This document shows, one piece after another, positions 24,301 to 32,914 of a stretch of 64,000 nucleotides of DNA; within the stretch, counting starts at the first letter, position 1, and each line of letters begins with the position of its first letter. The notes below the pieces were generated by a model that worked only from the letters and a program-made list of their open reading frames with translations, was not told where the DNA came from and searched no databases. Position numbers and translations under genes: made by a program. The stretch lies in assembly GCF_011440305.1 (NCBI RefSeq), contig NZ_JAAOIW010000009.1:62001-126000 (forward strand), read 5' to 3'. This stretch comes from Paenibacillus agricola (GTDB lineage: Bacteria > Bacillota > Bacilli > Paenibacillales > NBRC-103111).

Positions 24301-25522
24301 GCTGTTCACCTCCTTCCATCATTCGATACAATTTGTTGCGTGCCTGTTGGATTCCAGGATGAAATTGAATCAGCGATGTTGAACGTACGTGATTCACATG
24401 ATGTATAGCTGCTGTGAGCTGATCATCAGCTTCTGATCCTACAAGTCCACAAGCACTGCAGATGGAGATTGCAGCCAGTTGACCCTGTGCCATTGCCACC
24501 TGGGCGCTTTCGACACCTGTTATATTTCCAGCTACATAGAGCCCATCCACCGGTGTTTGTAATCGTTCATTATGCAGTGGCACATGCCCGCCTAATTCCT
24601 CGATATCAACAAATGGGCAACCAGCAACCGAAGCTAACTCAGCCAATGGATACAAGCCTCCAGCCAATGCGACAAAATCGACCTTCTCCTCCCGTTGGCT
24701 GCCTGCAATTGGTTTGCCATGTCGGTCTAGATCAACAAGCGTGACGGATTCGACTTCATTCCTGCCATTAATCGAAACAGCCGCTGTACGGAGCAGCAGG
24801 GGAATTCCCCAAGCCTTAATCCCCCTGCGAGGAAGCAAGGCCACAGCATGGCCGCTAAGCCGCAGCCGTCCTGCAAGCTGCCCACCCCATCGCATCCAGC
24901 TTGTTGGAGCCAGATGGGACAATGTCATTAATGCAGTTAAATTAGCGACAGGATTCCCCGCCTTACCTGCCAACGGGCTTGCAGGCAGAACCATGCAGGA
25001 TAAGGAAACACCGCTAGCTGCCAACTCGCTTGTGATGGCCATTGCCAGCATGTTCATTCCAATAATCATGCCGCGGTGACCAGGCTTGACGTAATGGACA
25101 TTCGTTAAAACTTGGACAGCTCCAATGGACAGCACTCCCGGCAACGTCCAACCCGGTATGAGGACAGGTGCTTCCGCAGCTCCAGTTGCCAAAAGCACAA
25201 ATCGCGAGATCATGCAGCCCTTGGAAGTGGATACTTCCCACTTATCGTCCAGCTTCAACAATCCGTATACGGATATGCCGCAGCATATAGTCCCCCCCAA
25301 GCTTCGCACCGTTCCGATCAGCTGCTCTGCGATTTGCTTGCCTACCCACATCCCCTTCCCAGGTTCCTGATGAAATTGCCCCAGCATCCGTCCTCCAGGT
25401 TCAGGAAATTCATCGATGATGGCCACTTGTAAACCTTGTGCGGCTGCAACTGCAGCTGCAGACAGCCCCGCAGGGCCGGCACCTATAATAATCAGATCCT
25501 TATACAAGCGATCCGTACTCAC
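24293..25522 (-). CDS. FAD/NAD(P)-binding subunit of D-hydroxyproline dehydrogenase (HcnB/LhpE-like)
   Basis: A 409-residue flavoprotein of the HcnB/opine-oxidase type. DLIIIGAGPAGLSAAAVAAA binds FAD, VLLATGAAEAPVLIPGWTLP is the disulfide-reductase-like second motif, and DGLYVAGNITGVESAQVAMA is the C-terminal FAD contact. Related proteins often end in a BFD-like [2Fe-2S] domain; here that domain is absent and is encoded separately at 25854. The GTG start overlaps the upstream stop (GTGA). With the 2Fe-2S gene, the BFD gene and the FAD gene at 29062 it would form a multi-subunit amine dehydrogenase. Confidence 0.82.
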   Translation of the reverse strand: MSTDRLYKDLIIIGAGPAGLSAAAVAAAQGLQVAIIDEFPEPGGRMLGQFHQEPGKGMWVGKQIAEQLIGTVRSLGGTICCGISVYGLLKLDDKWEVSTSKGCMISRFVLLATGAAEAPVLIPGWTLPGVLSIGAVQVLTNVHYVKPGHRGMIIGMNMLAMAITSELAASGVSLSCMVLPASPLAGKAGNPVANLTALMTLSHLAPTSWMRWGGQLAGRLRLSGHAVALLPRRGIKAWGIPLLLRTAAVSINGRNEVESVTLVDLDRHGKPIAGSQREEKVDFVALAGGLYPLAELASVAGCPFVDIEELGGHVPLHNERLQTPVDGLYVAGNITGVESAQVAMAQGQLAAISICSACGLVGSEADDQLTAAIHHVNHVRSTSLIQFHPGIQQARNKLYRMMEGGEQLE

Positions 25523-25854
25523 AGCAACCTCCTCCCCGTAATCTCATTCGACAGCTGTGCCCCTTCGGTAATGCTCATGCCATTCTCCAGCGGAGTTAAG
25601 CATGAGCGAAGCACTCCTTTACCCTCGACTTGAACCCTGCATTCCATGCAATGTCCAATTGCACAGTAAAGGCCGCGAGGATTGCCGCTTTCTTCATGCC
25701 TTCGAAGTATGCGTATCCCATTAGCCAATAATGCGGCGGCAATGCATTCACCCTGCAAGCCACCCAGACTTCTTCCATTAAAAGAAAAGGATACCGTTAC
25801 ATTCTCCGGCTTATTGCCCAGAATGGGATGGTTGTGAATACGCAGACTCGTCAT
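25519..25854 (-). CDS. Small [2Fe-2S] subunit (HcnA/LhpF-like)
   Basis: A 111-residue plant-type ferredoxin-like subunit. The four cluster cysteines are Cys64, Cys69, Cys72 and Cys85 (GLYCAIGHCMECRV, VLRSC), and FNGRSLGGLQGECIAAALLA precedes them as in HcnA and sarcosine/opine oxidase small subunits. It overlaps its upstream neighbour by TAATG and its downstream neighbour by GTGA, so the subunits are translationally coupled. It should pass electrons within the D-hydroxyproline dehydrogenase complex. Confidence 0.85.
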   Translation of the reverse strand: MTSLRIHNHPILGNKPENVTVSFSFNGRSLGGLQGECIAAALLANGIRILRRHEESGNPRGLYCAIGHCMECRVQVEGKGVLRSCLTPLENGMSITEGAQLSNEITGRRLL

Positions 25855-26126
25855 TAGTCATCATCCTTAGCCAGCTGTCCAAAGGTAACCTGCCGAATCG
25901 GCATCCGGTAAGACAGCAGAGTTTCATCGCGTCCGGCGGTAGGATTGTGAAGCTGCATCCATGAATCCACCAGATGGCGGCATATTCTTCCCTGGCAAGC
26001 ACCCATGGCCACTCTTGTTTTCATCTTTAATTGGCGAGTCGTTATGCAGCCGGAATGATAAGCCTGCTCCAATTGGTCCACGCTAACTTCCTCGCATCGG
26101 CAAATAATCATCGTTAGCTGACCCAT
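25854..26126 (-). CDS. BFD-like [2Fe-2S] protein, stand-alone
   Basis: A 90-residue protein that equals one BFD-like domain. The cluster ligands are Cys9 and Cys11 (IICRCEEV), then Cys44 and Cys49 (GACQGRICR), separated by a helical segment. In HcnB- and LhpE-like flavoproteins this domain is usually fused to the C-terminus; here it is a separate gene. Start and stop both overlap neighbours as TAATG. It is probably an extra electron-transfer subunit of the dehydrogenase. Confidence 0.85.
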   Translation of the reverse strand: MGQLTMIICRCEEVSVDQLEQAYHSGCITTRQLKMKTRVAMGACQGRICRHLVDSWMQLHNPTAGRDETLLSYRMPIRQVTFGQLAKDDD

Positions 26127-26998
26127 TAGCTGCCTTGCGCTTGGATAAAGGTGCGCTCAACGGCCAGCTTCTCGTCATTCTCCAGCGGCAACCTTGGCGG
26201 TCGAGTCTCGCCTACAGGCATACCAGCCAACCCCATCGCATATTTAATCGCCTGCACAAGACGTGGTGTTGAATCGTAGCGGAACAGTGGAAGCACCCGG
26301 CGATAAAGCTCCATCGCTTCGTTTATTTTCCCTTCACGCGATAGCTCAAACAAGCGAACGCTTTCCTTCGGCATTACGTTGGAGAGCCCGCCGATCCAGC
26401 CAGTTGCGCCAGCAATGATCCCTTCCACAGATAAATCGTCCACGCCCGCCATCACCTCTAGATCTGACCTTTCGAGGATCTCATAAATTCGCCGTACATC
26501 CGCGGAAAATTCCTTAACGGCTACTACGTTGTCAATCGCTGACAGCTCCGCCAGAAAATCAGGAGTCATATCAATAGCCGTATCAAACGGATTATTATAA
26601 GCAATGATCGGTAGACCGACACCAGACAGGGCTTCATAATGTGCATAAGCTTCTTTCTTCGTTGGACGGTAATTAATTGGCGGCAGAGCCATCACTCCGG
26701 CTGCTCCTGCTTGCTTAGCATGGGTAACCCAACGAACAGCTTTCTGTGTAGAAGGAGCAGCCGAACCGACGACGACTGGAATACGACCAGCTACTGTATC
26801 CATAACAGCTTCCACGACCTTTTCCCGTTCATCGTCCAGCAGCGCTGCATATTCTCCAACCGAGCCGGTAGGAATAATACCGTGAACGCCTTGATTAACA
26901 AGCCAGTCAGCATGTTGCTTCAAACGCGCATAATCAACCTCCAGCGATGAGGTAAACGGAGTAACAATAGCTACATATACACCTTCAAAACGAATCAT
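26126..26998 (-). CDS. DapA-family Schiff-base enzyme, probable 1-pyrroline-4-hydroxy-2-carboxylate deaminase
   Basis: A 290-residue class I aldolase of the dihydrodipicolinate synthase family. The Schiff-base lysine is Lys162 in VVAVKEFS, the proton-relay tyrosine Tyr134 in IIAYNNPFD, and GIIPTGSVGEY replaces the GTTGE loop. The family includes DapA, NanA and 4-hydroxyproline-pathway deaminases. Gene context (hydroxyproline epimerase and dehydrogenase subunits in the same unit) favours the deaminase, which yields alpha-ketoglutarate semialdehyde. Function is inferred from context; the fold and catalytic residues are seen directly. Confidence 0.82.
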   Translation of the reverse strand: MIRFEGVYVAIVTPFTSSLEVDYARLKQHADWLVNQGVHGIIPTGSVGEYAALLDDEREKVVEAVMDTVAGRIPVVVGSAAPSTQKAVRWVTHAKQAGAAGVMALPPINYRPTKKEAYAHYEALSGVGLPIIAYNNPFDTAIDMTPDFLAELSAIDNVVAVKEFSADVRRIYEILERSDLEVMAGVDDLSVEGIIAGATGWIGGLSNVMPKESVRLFELSREGKINEAMELYRRVLPLFRYDSTPRLVQAIKYAMGLAGMPVGETRPPRLPLENDEKLAVERTFIQAQGS

Positions 26999-27045
26999 GA
27001 ATATATAATCCCCTCTCCATAAATGCCTATGATCAAGCTATCGAA

Positions 27046-28041
27046 CTATCGAAGCAAAAAACCTTCCTTTAACGGGTCAGCAGGATCAACCACGAAGCTC
27101 ATAAATCCCATAATATGCGCATTGCCACTGATTTGCGGAACGATAGCTGGGTAAGAAGCTACCGTTGTTTCAGCGGATACCCTCCCAAGCAATGAAGAAC
27201 CGATGATGCCTATATAAGTTTTCTGTTGGTTAACGTGCAGCTCACCGCGTTGAAACATGAACGCCATTAGCGCGCACACTCCGGCTCCACAAGGCGAACG
27301 GTCAAACAACCCATTTGCATAAACAGTGAAATTTCGGATAATACCATCCTCTTGTTGTGACCAATCTGTAAAAACAACTCCATGCACGCCAGCCATATCG
27401 GGATACAATGGATGGTTAATGGCTCTCATTGCTGCCAAGCTATTCATAATGGAACGGCCGCAAGACAACAGCTCAGGCATATGCTCTTCACAAATTGTCA
27501 ATTCGCCAAGGCTGCTTATATCCACGATAGCAAAAAATGCCCCACCATAAGCGATATCGAGCTTCACCTCCCGGTCATGGTGGGAGATGAGCACTGCCTC
27601 TTCTACGACGTATGAAGGTACATTGTCAAAACTCACTTCCTTTACCTTCCCGTCGATGTATTGGGCGGAGGCGTTAATCATCCCGATCGATGTTTCTATG
27701 AGCATCTCGGTAAACGGGTATTGCCCTGTTTCCAGCTGTGCAGTTACTACGCCAATAATGCCGTGGGCATTTAACGCCTCATATCCATTATTGCTCATAA
27801 ACCATACACCGAAGGCTCCGTCTTCAGTAACGGGCGGAGTGAGGAGGCACCCTGTCATAGCATTGTGCCCACGGGGTTCCGATAGCAGCAGCCTCCGAAT
27901 GTGGTCATGATGCCTTATAAACTCACTTTGCTTCTTCATTTGGGTATTGCCTGTTAGATGAGGAATACCTCCTGTAAAGATCCGGATAGGCTGGCCGCCT
28001 GCGTGAACGTCTATGGCATTATACAGCTTGATGAACTCCAT
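27046..28041 (-). CDS. Proline racemase family protein with Asn in place of the first catalytic Cys
   Basis: A 331-residue proline-racemase-fold protein. The second catalytic motif is intact (DRSPCGAG, Cys251), as is DIAYGGAFF. The first, normally MCGH, reads LNAHG, which puts Asn91 where its neighbour copy has Cys91. The two copies align here without gaps. Known classes are Cys/Cys (racemase, epimerase), Ser/Cys and Cys/Thr (trans-3-hydroxyproline dehydratase); Asn/Cys fits none. A one-base reaction such as dehydration, or a regulatory role, is possible. The ATG at 28041 follows AAGGAGG. It lies 22 bp after the intact paralogue. Confidence 0.88.
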   Translation of the reverse strand: MEFIKLYNAIDVHAGGQPIRIFTGGIPHLTGNTQMKKQSEFIRHHDHIRRLLLSEPRGHNAMTGCLLTPPVTEDGAFGVWFMSNNGYEALNAHGIIGVVTAQLETGQYPFTEMLIETSIGMINASAQYIDGKVKEVSFDNVPSYVVEEAVLISHHDREVKLDIAYGGAFFAIVDISSLGELTICEEHMPELLSCGRSIMNSLAAMRAINHPLYPDMAGVHGVVFTDWSQQEDGIIRNFTVYANGLFDRSPCGAGVCALMAFMFQRGELHVNQQKTYIGIIGSSLLGRVSAETTVASYPAIVPQISGNAHIMGFMSFVVDPADPLKEGFLLR

Positions 28042-28063
28042 GAACCGCCCTCCTTGCACTACT

Positions 28064-29065
28064 TTAAAGCAGAAAAAATCCCGTCTTCAGCTCATCATCT
28101 TGATCGATCACAAATTGGTGGAATCCGGTTACCCATGCCGATCCGGTTATTTCTGGAACGATTGCAGGAAGATGTCCTGCTTGAGCTTCATACAAAGCTT
28201 TGGCATAAAATAAGGAACCCACGATGCTTTCGTGAACAAACTCCTCGCCTAATGCCAACTTTCCCTTGGCATATAAGACTGCAACCTTTGCTGCCGTTCC
28301 AGTCCCACAGGGCGATCGATCAATCCCCCCCGGAGGTACTACCACCGTATTGCGACAATGCGCAAGGGGAGACAGCGGATCTGTAAAAAACTCGATGTGG
28401 GTTAAACCACGGATAACCGGAATTTCCGGATGAACGATTGTCATCTGTTCGTTCACCTTTTTTCGGATGTCTACCGCTGAACGTATGATTGCATGAGCAT
28501 TACTCTGGTTCAGCTGCAGTTGTAGCATCCGGGCATCGATAATTCCATAAAAATTGCCCCCATACGCAATATCTAGACATACGGGACCGATTCCATCCAC
28601 GACTACCTCCACATCCCGGGCGTACAGAAAAGATGGGACATTCCGAAACGTAACCTGCTTTACTTTACCACCGACATTATTCAACCTCGCTTCAACCAGC
28701 CCTGCAGGTGTATCCAGCCGAATGACGGTTGTATCTGCTGGAAATAGGCCCCCTTCGATTAAAGCCGTGCATAATCCAATCGTGTCATGGCCACACATGG
28801 GCAGATAGCCGCCTGTTTCGATAAACACGACACCTATATCCGCGCTGGGGTCGCAGGGCTCGGTTACAATGCATCCCGACATCACTTCATGACCGCGTGG
28901 TTCAAGCATCAGCGCTTTGCGAAAATCGTCATGATACTTCGACATGTAGACCATTTTCTCGGTCATCGTTCGACCTTTCAGCTTGGGGGCACCACTCGTC
29001 ACCGTACGGGTCGGATTGCCGCCGGTATGTGTATCGATCGTTGTAATTAATTGCGAAAACTTCAT
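28064..29065 (-). CDS. 4-Hydroxyproline 2-epimerase (proline racemase family, Cys/Cys type)
   Basis: A 333-residue enzyme with both catalytic cysteines: Cys91 in PMCGHDTIG and Cys253 in DRSPCGTG, plus DIAYGGNFYG and EPRGHEVMSG. In this family such a set converts trans-4-hydroxy-L-proline to cis-4-hydroxy-D-proline or racemises proline. The first choice is favoured because the same transcript encodes a D-amino-acid-type dehydrogenase and a DapA-like deaminase. Its ATG overlaps the stop of the FAD subunit gene (ATGA). Confidence 0.87.
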   Translation of the reverse strand: MKFSQLITTIDTHTGGNPTRTVTSGAPKLKGRTMTEKMVYMSKYHDDFRKALMLEPRGHEVMSGCIVTEPCDPSADIGVVFIETGGYLPMCGHDTIGLCTALIEGGLFPADTTVIRLDTPAGLVEARLNNVGGKVKQVTFRNVPSFLYARDVEVVVDGIGPVCLDIAYGGNFYGIIDARMLQLQLNQSNAHAIIRSAVDIRKKVNEQMTIVHPEIPVIRGLTHIEFFTDPLSPLAHCRNTVVVPPGGIDRSPCGTGTAAKVAVLYAKGKLALGEEFVHESIVGSLFYAKALYEAQAGHLPAIVPEITGSAWVTGFHQFVIDQDDELKTGFFLL

Positions 29066-30264
29066 ATCCGCACCTCATGCCGCAAGGATTGTTGTTGAAA
29101 TCGTTCATACCGCAATGGCTGCGCGTCTATACACAAAGGCAAGCCAAGCAACATTTCACTTATAAGCTTGCCTGTGACCGCTGCCAGGCTGATCCCATCT
29201 CCCTCATGCCCAGAGGCAATATACATGCCCGGTACCTCGGCAATAGGGGAGACAATTGGAAGATGGTCAGGCGTCCACGGCCGCAGTCCCGCATAGGAGC
29301 GAAGCATTGGAATATCCCGTATGGCCGGAAAAAACCGGATAGCTCTTTGTGCTACAGCACGGATCACCTTTAAATCCACTTTGGAATCGAATCCGACAAA
29401 TTGGCGGCTGCTGCCAATCAAAAAATTTTGCGATGCCGTAGGTTCAAATACAAAAGCAACTCCATATTTCTCCATGCTCTCATCGATCTGCCGCTTGCCA
29501 CCAAACTTACTGATCAGATAGCCAAACTCCATCACCTTTCGTTTCCCGATATTCGGTGTCCTCGCTGAAACCAGAATATGTCCCTTTCTAGGTTCTACTG
29601 GAATATCGATTCCGACCATTTGCCCGATGTGTTTGGATCCTACACCTGCCGCATTAATGACCAGCTTTGTTTTCAGAAATCCTTGACTGGTATGGACACC
29701 TTGAACACTTTTGTTTACCGTCAATTCAATCCCCGTTACAGCAGTATGTGTAAAAATAGTTGCTCTAAGCTTTTTGGCTTTGGAAGCAAGTGCATAAGTT
29801 AACAGAACGGGATTAACCGTGGAATCCGTTGCGCACTCCAGTCCTCCCAGCAAATCATCTGCCATATAAGGCCACTCACTGCGTAAATCCTGACGGTCGA
29901 GCATACGAAACGGCAAACCTGCCTCCTGCTGGCGAGTGACCCAGCTTTGAGCGGCTTCCATCTCTTGATCATTTTCGCAAACAAGGATGCTTCCCGGCGC
30001 CCGATACTCAAACTCGTCATCAAGCTTGTAGACCAGTTCGGCAATCAGTTCTTGCGATTTCAATGACATTTGACTGTCAAAGCCCGGATCCTTATCGATC
30101 GCAAGTATGTTTCCGTCACAGCGTGAAGAGGTTCCACCAGCTATTTCCCCCTGTTCCACTACCGTAACGTCCATTCCCTGACTAGCTGTATAGTAAGCAA
30201 TGGCCATACCTATAATACCCCCACCGATAATTACCACATCTGCAGTTAAGGACTTCACACCCAT
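29062..30264 (-). CDS. FAD-dependent D-amino-acid-type dehydrogenase subunit (LhpB-like)
   Basis: A 400-residue flavoprotein of the DAO family. VVIIGGGIIGMAIAYYTAS is the FAD-binding start, GEIAGGTSSRCDGNILA the flavin loop, and MYIASGHEGDGISLAAVTGK the C-terminal FAD motif. This is the catalytic-subunit type of heterooligomeric D-hydroxyproline and opine dehydrogenases. It would oxidise cis-4-hydroxy-D-proline made by the next gene. The ATG at 30264 follows AGAGGTGACA; alternative starts within a few codons are possible. Partner subunits lie at 24293-26126. Confidence 0.85.
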   Translation of the reverse strand: MGVKSLTADVVIIGGGIIGMAIAYYTASQGMDVTVVEQGEIAGGTSSRCDGNILAIDKDPGFDSQMSLKSQELIAELVYKLDDEFEYRAPGSILVCENDQEMEAAQSWVTRQQEAGLPFRMLDRQDLRSEWPYMADDLLGGLECATDSTVNPVLLTYALASKAKKLRATIFTHTAVTGIELTVNKSVQGVHTSQGFLKTKLVINAAGVGSKHIGQMVGIDIPVEPRKGHILVSARTPNIGKRKVMEFGYLISKFGGKRQIDESMEKYGVAFVFEPTASQNFLIGSSRQFVGFDSKVDLKVIRAVAQRAIRFFPAIRDIPMLRSYAGLRPWTPDHLPIVSPIAEVPGMYIASGHEGDGISLAAVTGKLISEMLLGLPLCIDAQPLRYERFQQQSLRHEVRI

Positions 30265-30320
30265 TGTCACCTCTTTCGAGCTTCATCAAGCTTAGTCCAG
30301 CTTTTTTCCCACTGTCGAAT

Positions 30321-31391
30321 TTATATAAGTATGAACTCTTTCCTGGCTTGAGTCAGTACTTCAATTCCTGTTGGAGTGATGAGAATATCGTCTTCAATTC
30401 GCACTCCGCCCCAGCCGGGAATATAGATGCCCGGCTCTATCGTCATCACCATACCCGCCTCAAGCACCATGCTGCTGTCTTGGGAGAAACGTTCTTTCTC
30501 ATGGATCTCCAAGCCGATTCCATGGCCCAATCCATGTCCGAAGCAGTCGCCGTAATTATAATAGGAAATAATATCTCTGGCTAATGAATCCGCTTCCACG
30601 CCTGACATGCCTGGTTTTAGATTCTGTATTGCGGCAAGATTCGCTTCCAAAACAATACCATAAATTTCTTTGTGTTTGGCCGTCGGCTGTCCAACAATCA
30701 CGGTTCTAGTCAAATCCGAGAGATATCCCTCGTATTCAGCACCGAAATCCATGGTAATGAATTCGTTGGTTACAATCACCTTTTCACTTGCATAGCCATG
30801 AGGCAAAGCGGAGTTTACTCCTGATGCGATAATCATGGGAAAGGCAGATGAAGGTGCTCCATTCCTTCGGATAAAGTATTCGAGTTCAGCCGCTACAGCT
30901 CTTTCCGACATACCAGGCTTCAGGATCCCAAGGATATGCTCGAATGCCATATCAGCAATCTCTACGGCTTTACGGATCATTTTCAGTTCATAGTCATCCT
31001 TGTAGGAGCGCAGTTGTTCGACTAAATGATGGGTCGGAACCAGTTCAACCCCGTTAAATGCTCCTTGAAGTGCCAAGTAGGCACCATAGGAAACATCGCT
31101 TTGTTCGAACCCCAGTCTATGGATCTGCAATGAATTCAACCACTTGCTGAGCATTGTCTCTGGTTGCCCGGTATATTCAATCACCTTGTATAAGACCGCT
31201 TGCTTAGTCGCCTGAATCCGATAGCGAAAATCCGTAAATAATATGGCTTCACTTTTCGTGATCAGCACGCATCCAGCGGAACTGGTAAATCCCGATACAT
31301 ATTTGCGATTGCAACGCTTGGTTATCAGTAAAGCATCCAGCTCATGCAGCTTCAGTTGCTCCCGAATTTTTTCGATACGCTTCGATTCCAT
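30321..31391 (-). CDS. M24B Xaa-Pro peptidase family protein (copy 2)
   Basis: A 356-residue Xaa-Pro dipeptidase/aminopeptidase-like enzyme. Metal ligands are Asp215 and Asp226 (ITMDFGA, YLSDLTRT), His290 (HGLGHGIGLEIHE), Glu319 (MTIEPGIY) and Glu333 (GVRIEDD). All five are kept, so it should be active. The start at 31391 follows AAGGGAG, with 56-58 bp gaps to its neighbours. Two peptidases in one unit suggest that proline- or hydroxyproline-containing peptides are the imported substrate. Confidence 0.88.
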   Translation of the reverse strand: MESKRIEKIREQLKLHELDALLITKRCNRKYVSGFTSSAGCVLITKSEAILFTDFRYRIQATKQAVLYKVIEYTGQPETMLSKWLNSLQIHRLGFEQSDVSYGAYLALQGAFNGVELVPTHHLVEQLRSYKDDYELKMIRKAVEIADMAFEHILGILKPGMSERAVAAELEYFIRRNGAPSSAFPMIIASGVNSALPHGYASEKVIVTNEFITMDFGAEYEGYLSDLTRTVIVGQPTAKHKEIYGIVLEANLAAIQNLKPGMSGVEADSLARDIISYYNYGDCFGHGLGHGIGLEIHEKERFSQDSSMVLEAGMVMTIEPGIYIPGWGGVRIEDDILITPTGIEVLTQARKEFILI

Positions 31392-31449
31392 ATCGTTTAT
31401 TCTCCCTTTTATTAAAATGCAGCCTCGCACCAATTAGGTTGCTCTAGCC

Positions 31450-32859
31450 TTACAAATACTTCTCTATGGCCTTGCCCGCTGCTTGGAGATTTACTTTTCT
31501 CATTTCATCCGATTCCCTGGATATCAGAATGCCATCCGCCCCAGCATCAAAGGATGCACACACGGATTGGTATACACCTTCGCTTATTTCCTCTGGGCTT
31601 TTACTGGTTACGGCATGCGTCGAAGGAACATCAAAGCCGATGCCCGCAAGCACTAGAGATTTGCCCTTGACAGCATCCACACACCGTTTCACTTCGTTAT
31701 ACACATATTTTTCGTTAAAGCCCACTTCTGCAAGCGTATTCCACTCGGGCAGCTCTGCATCGTTATATTGCATCATGGCGTACACCATATCCAGCGTTTG
31801 CTGAGGACCCAATTCCCTCATCCAGGTTTCATTCCAGAACTGTATATCTTTCTTCAGCCTCATGCCAGAAACATCATGGTATACCACCGGTTTGATGAAG
31901 TCTGTGTAATTAGCCATTTTTTCATAATTAATATTCGCCCTATAGAACGGATCCCATGATTGCCAATGGTACACATGGATGCCGAACTTGGCTGAAGGCT
32001 TGATACTGTGTATATTTCCATAAATAAGCTCGTTGATATGCTCCTCTGCTTGGATCTGCATCCTTTCCCAAGCGAGTATCTCTGGGTATTCGAGGAACAA
32101 CCGGATGACGCCGATCATGGCACCATCCCTGATGTTGGAAGTACCTTCCTTGATTCCATGTACGTATTCGTACAGCTTGATATATCCTTCCCTGGCCTTA
32201 TTCGAATCGATACGCAACTCCTCGCCTTTTTCCCGACAAAACCTGCAAAAGCAAAGCGGGAGCTGGCCTCTAAGTATTGTGGTCGACAACGGACCGCTCC
32301 GCTCCGCCCCGTATTTGAACCCGGCGAGACCGGCATAATCCTTCATCAAATTCTCAGTAATGGACATCCACCACTGCTGATAATACGGATTGTTCCAGCA
32401 AGGATGCGGATCGGGTCTGCCAAAGCAGTCCTCCGACATCACCGCATGCCATCCGGGTACCAAGCCTGCCGGTGCAGGCTCAAGGCATCTTCCATAAATA
32501 TCAATGCCCAATTTGTCCCCGGCCTCAATAGCCTCTGCCAATAAATCGCGATCCCCGTATCGCTTGGTTGCGCTTTCCTCCATGAAAATGGGGGTTCCTG
32601 TAAAGTATTTGGGATTCGGTTTGAAGAAGGTATTGCCAATATCACCATAATCAAAATCTGGAGAAGGGATAGGATGATCCGGTGCCAATCCCTGCGAGCC
32701 GTCTGTGTGTCGATCCCATCGATAAATCTGATAGGTTGTCGCATAAATAAATGCCGCATTAATATTAGCGGTATCCTTTAAAAACCTCAGACAGCTTTCA
32801 GGTCCTTCATGCAGCATACTTAGATTCGATAGCTGTATACCAATAATCTTCTTACTCAT
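31450..32859 (-). CDS. Uncharacterised TIM-barrel protein, glycoside-hydrolase-like
   Basis: A 469-residue soluble protein without signal peptide. It starts MSKKIIGIQLSNLSMLHEGP and shows a barrel-like alternation: YATTYQIYRW, KLGIDIYGRCLEPAPAG, GLAGFKYGAERSGPLS, KFGIHVYHWQSWDPFYR, KPVVYHDVSG, LVLAGIGFDVPSTH, GADGILISRESDEM. A CFCRFC cluster near residue 205 resembles the metal-free cysteine pairs of some barrel glycosidases. I do not recognise the family. The tight position between the binding protein and a peptidase gene implies a role in processing the imported compound, perhaps its sugar part. Confidence 0.75.
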   Translation of the reverse strand: MSKKIIGIQLSNLSMLHEGPESCLRFLKDTANINAAFIYATTYQIYRWDRHTDGSQGLAPDHPIPSPDFDYGDIGNTFFKPNPKYFTGTPIFMEESATKRYGDRDLLAEAIEAGDKLGIDIYGRCLEPAPAGLVPGWHAVMSEDCFGRPDPHPCWNNPYYQQWWMSITENLMKDYAGLAGFKYGAERSGPLSTTILRGQLPLCFCRFCREKGEELRIDSNKAREGYIKLYEYVHGIKEGTSNIRDGAMIGVIRLFLEYPEILAWERMQIQAEEHINELIYGNIHSIKPSAKFGIHVYHWQSWDPFYRANINYEKMANYTDFIKPVVYHDVSGMRLKKDIQFWNETWMRELGPQQTLDMVYAMMQYNDAELPEWNTLAEVGFNEKYVYNEVKRCVDAVKGKSLVLAGIGFDVPSTHAVTSKSPEEISEGVYQSVCASFDAGADGILISRESDEMRKVNLQAAGKAIEKYL

Positions 32860-32914
32860 TTAATAACCTCCTGAAATGATGGTTTAAGTTGCTATCCCCG
32901 AATAGACGCATACA

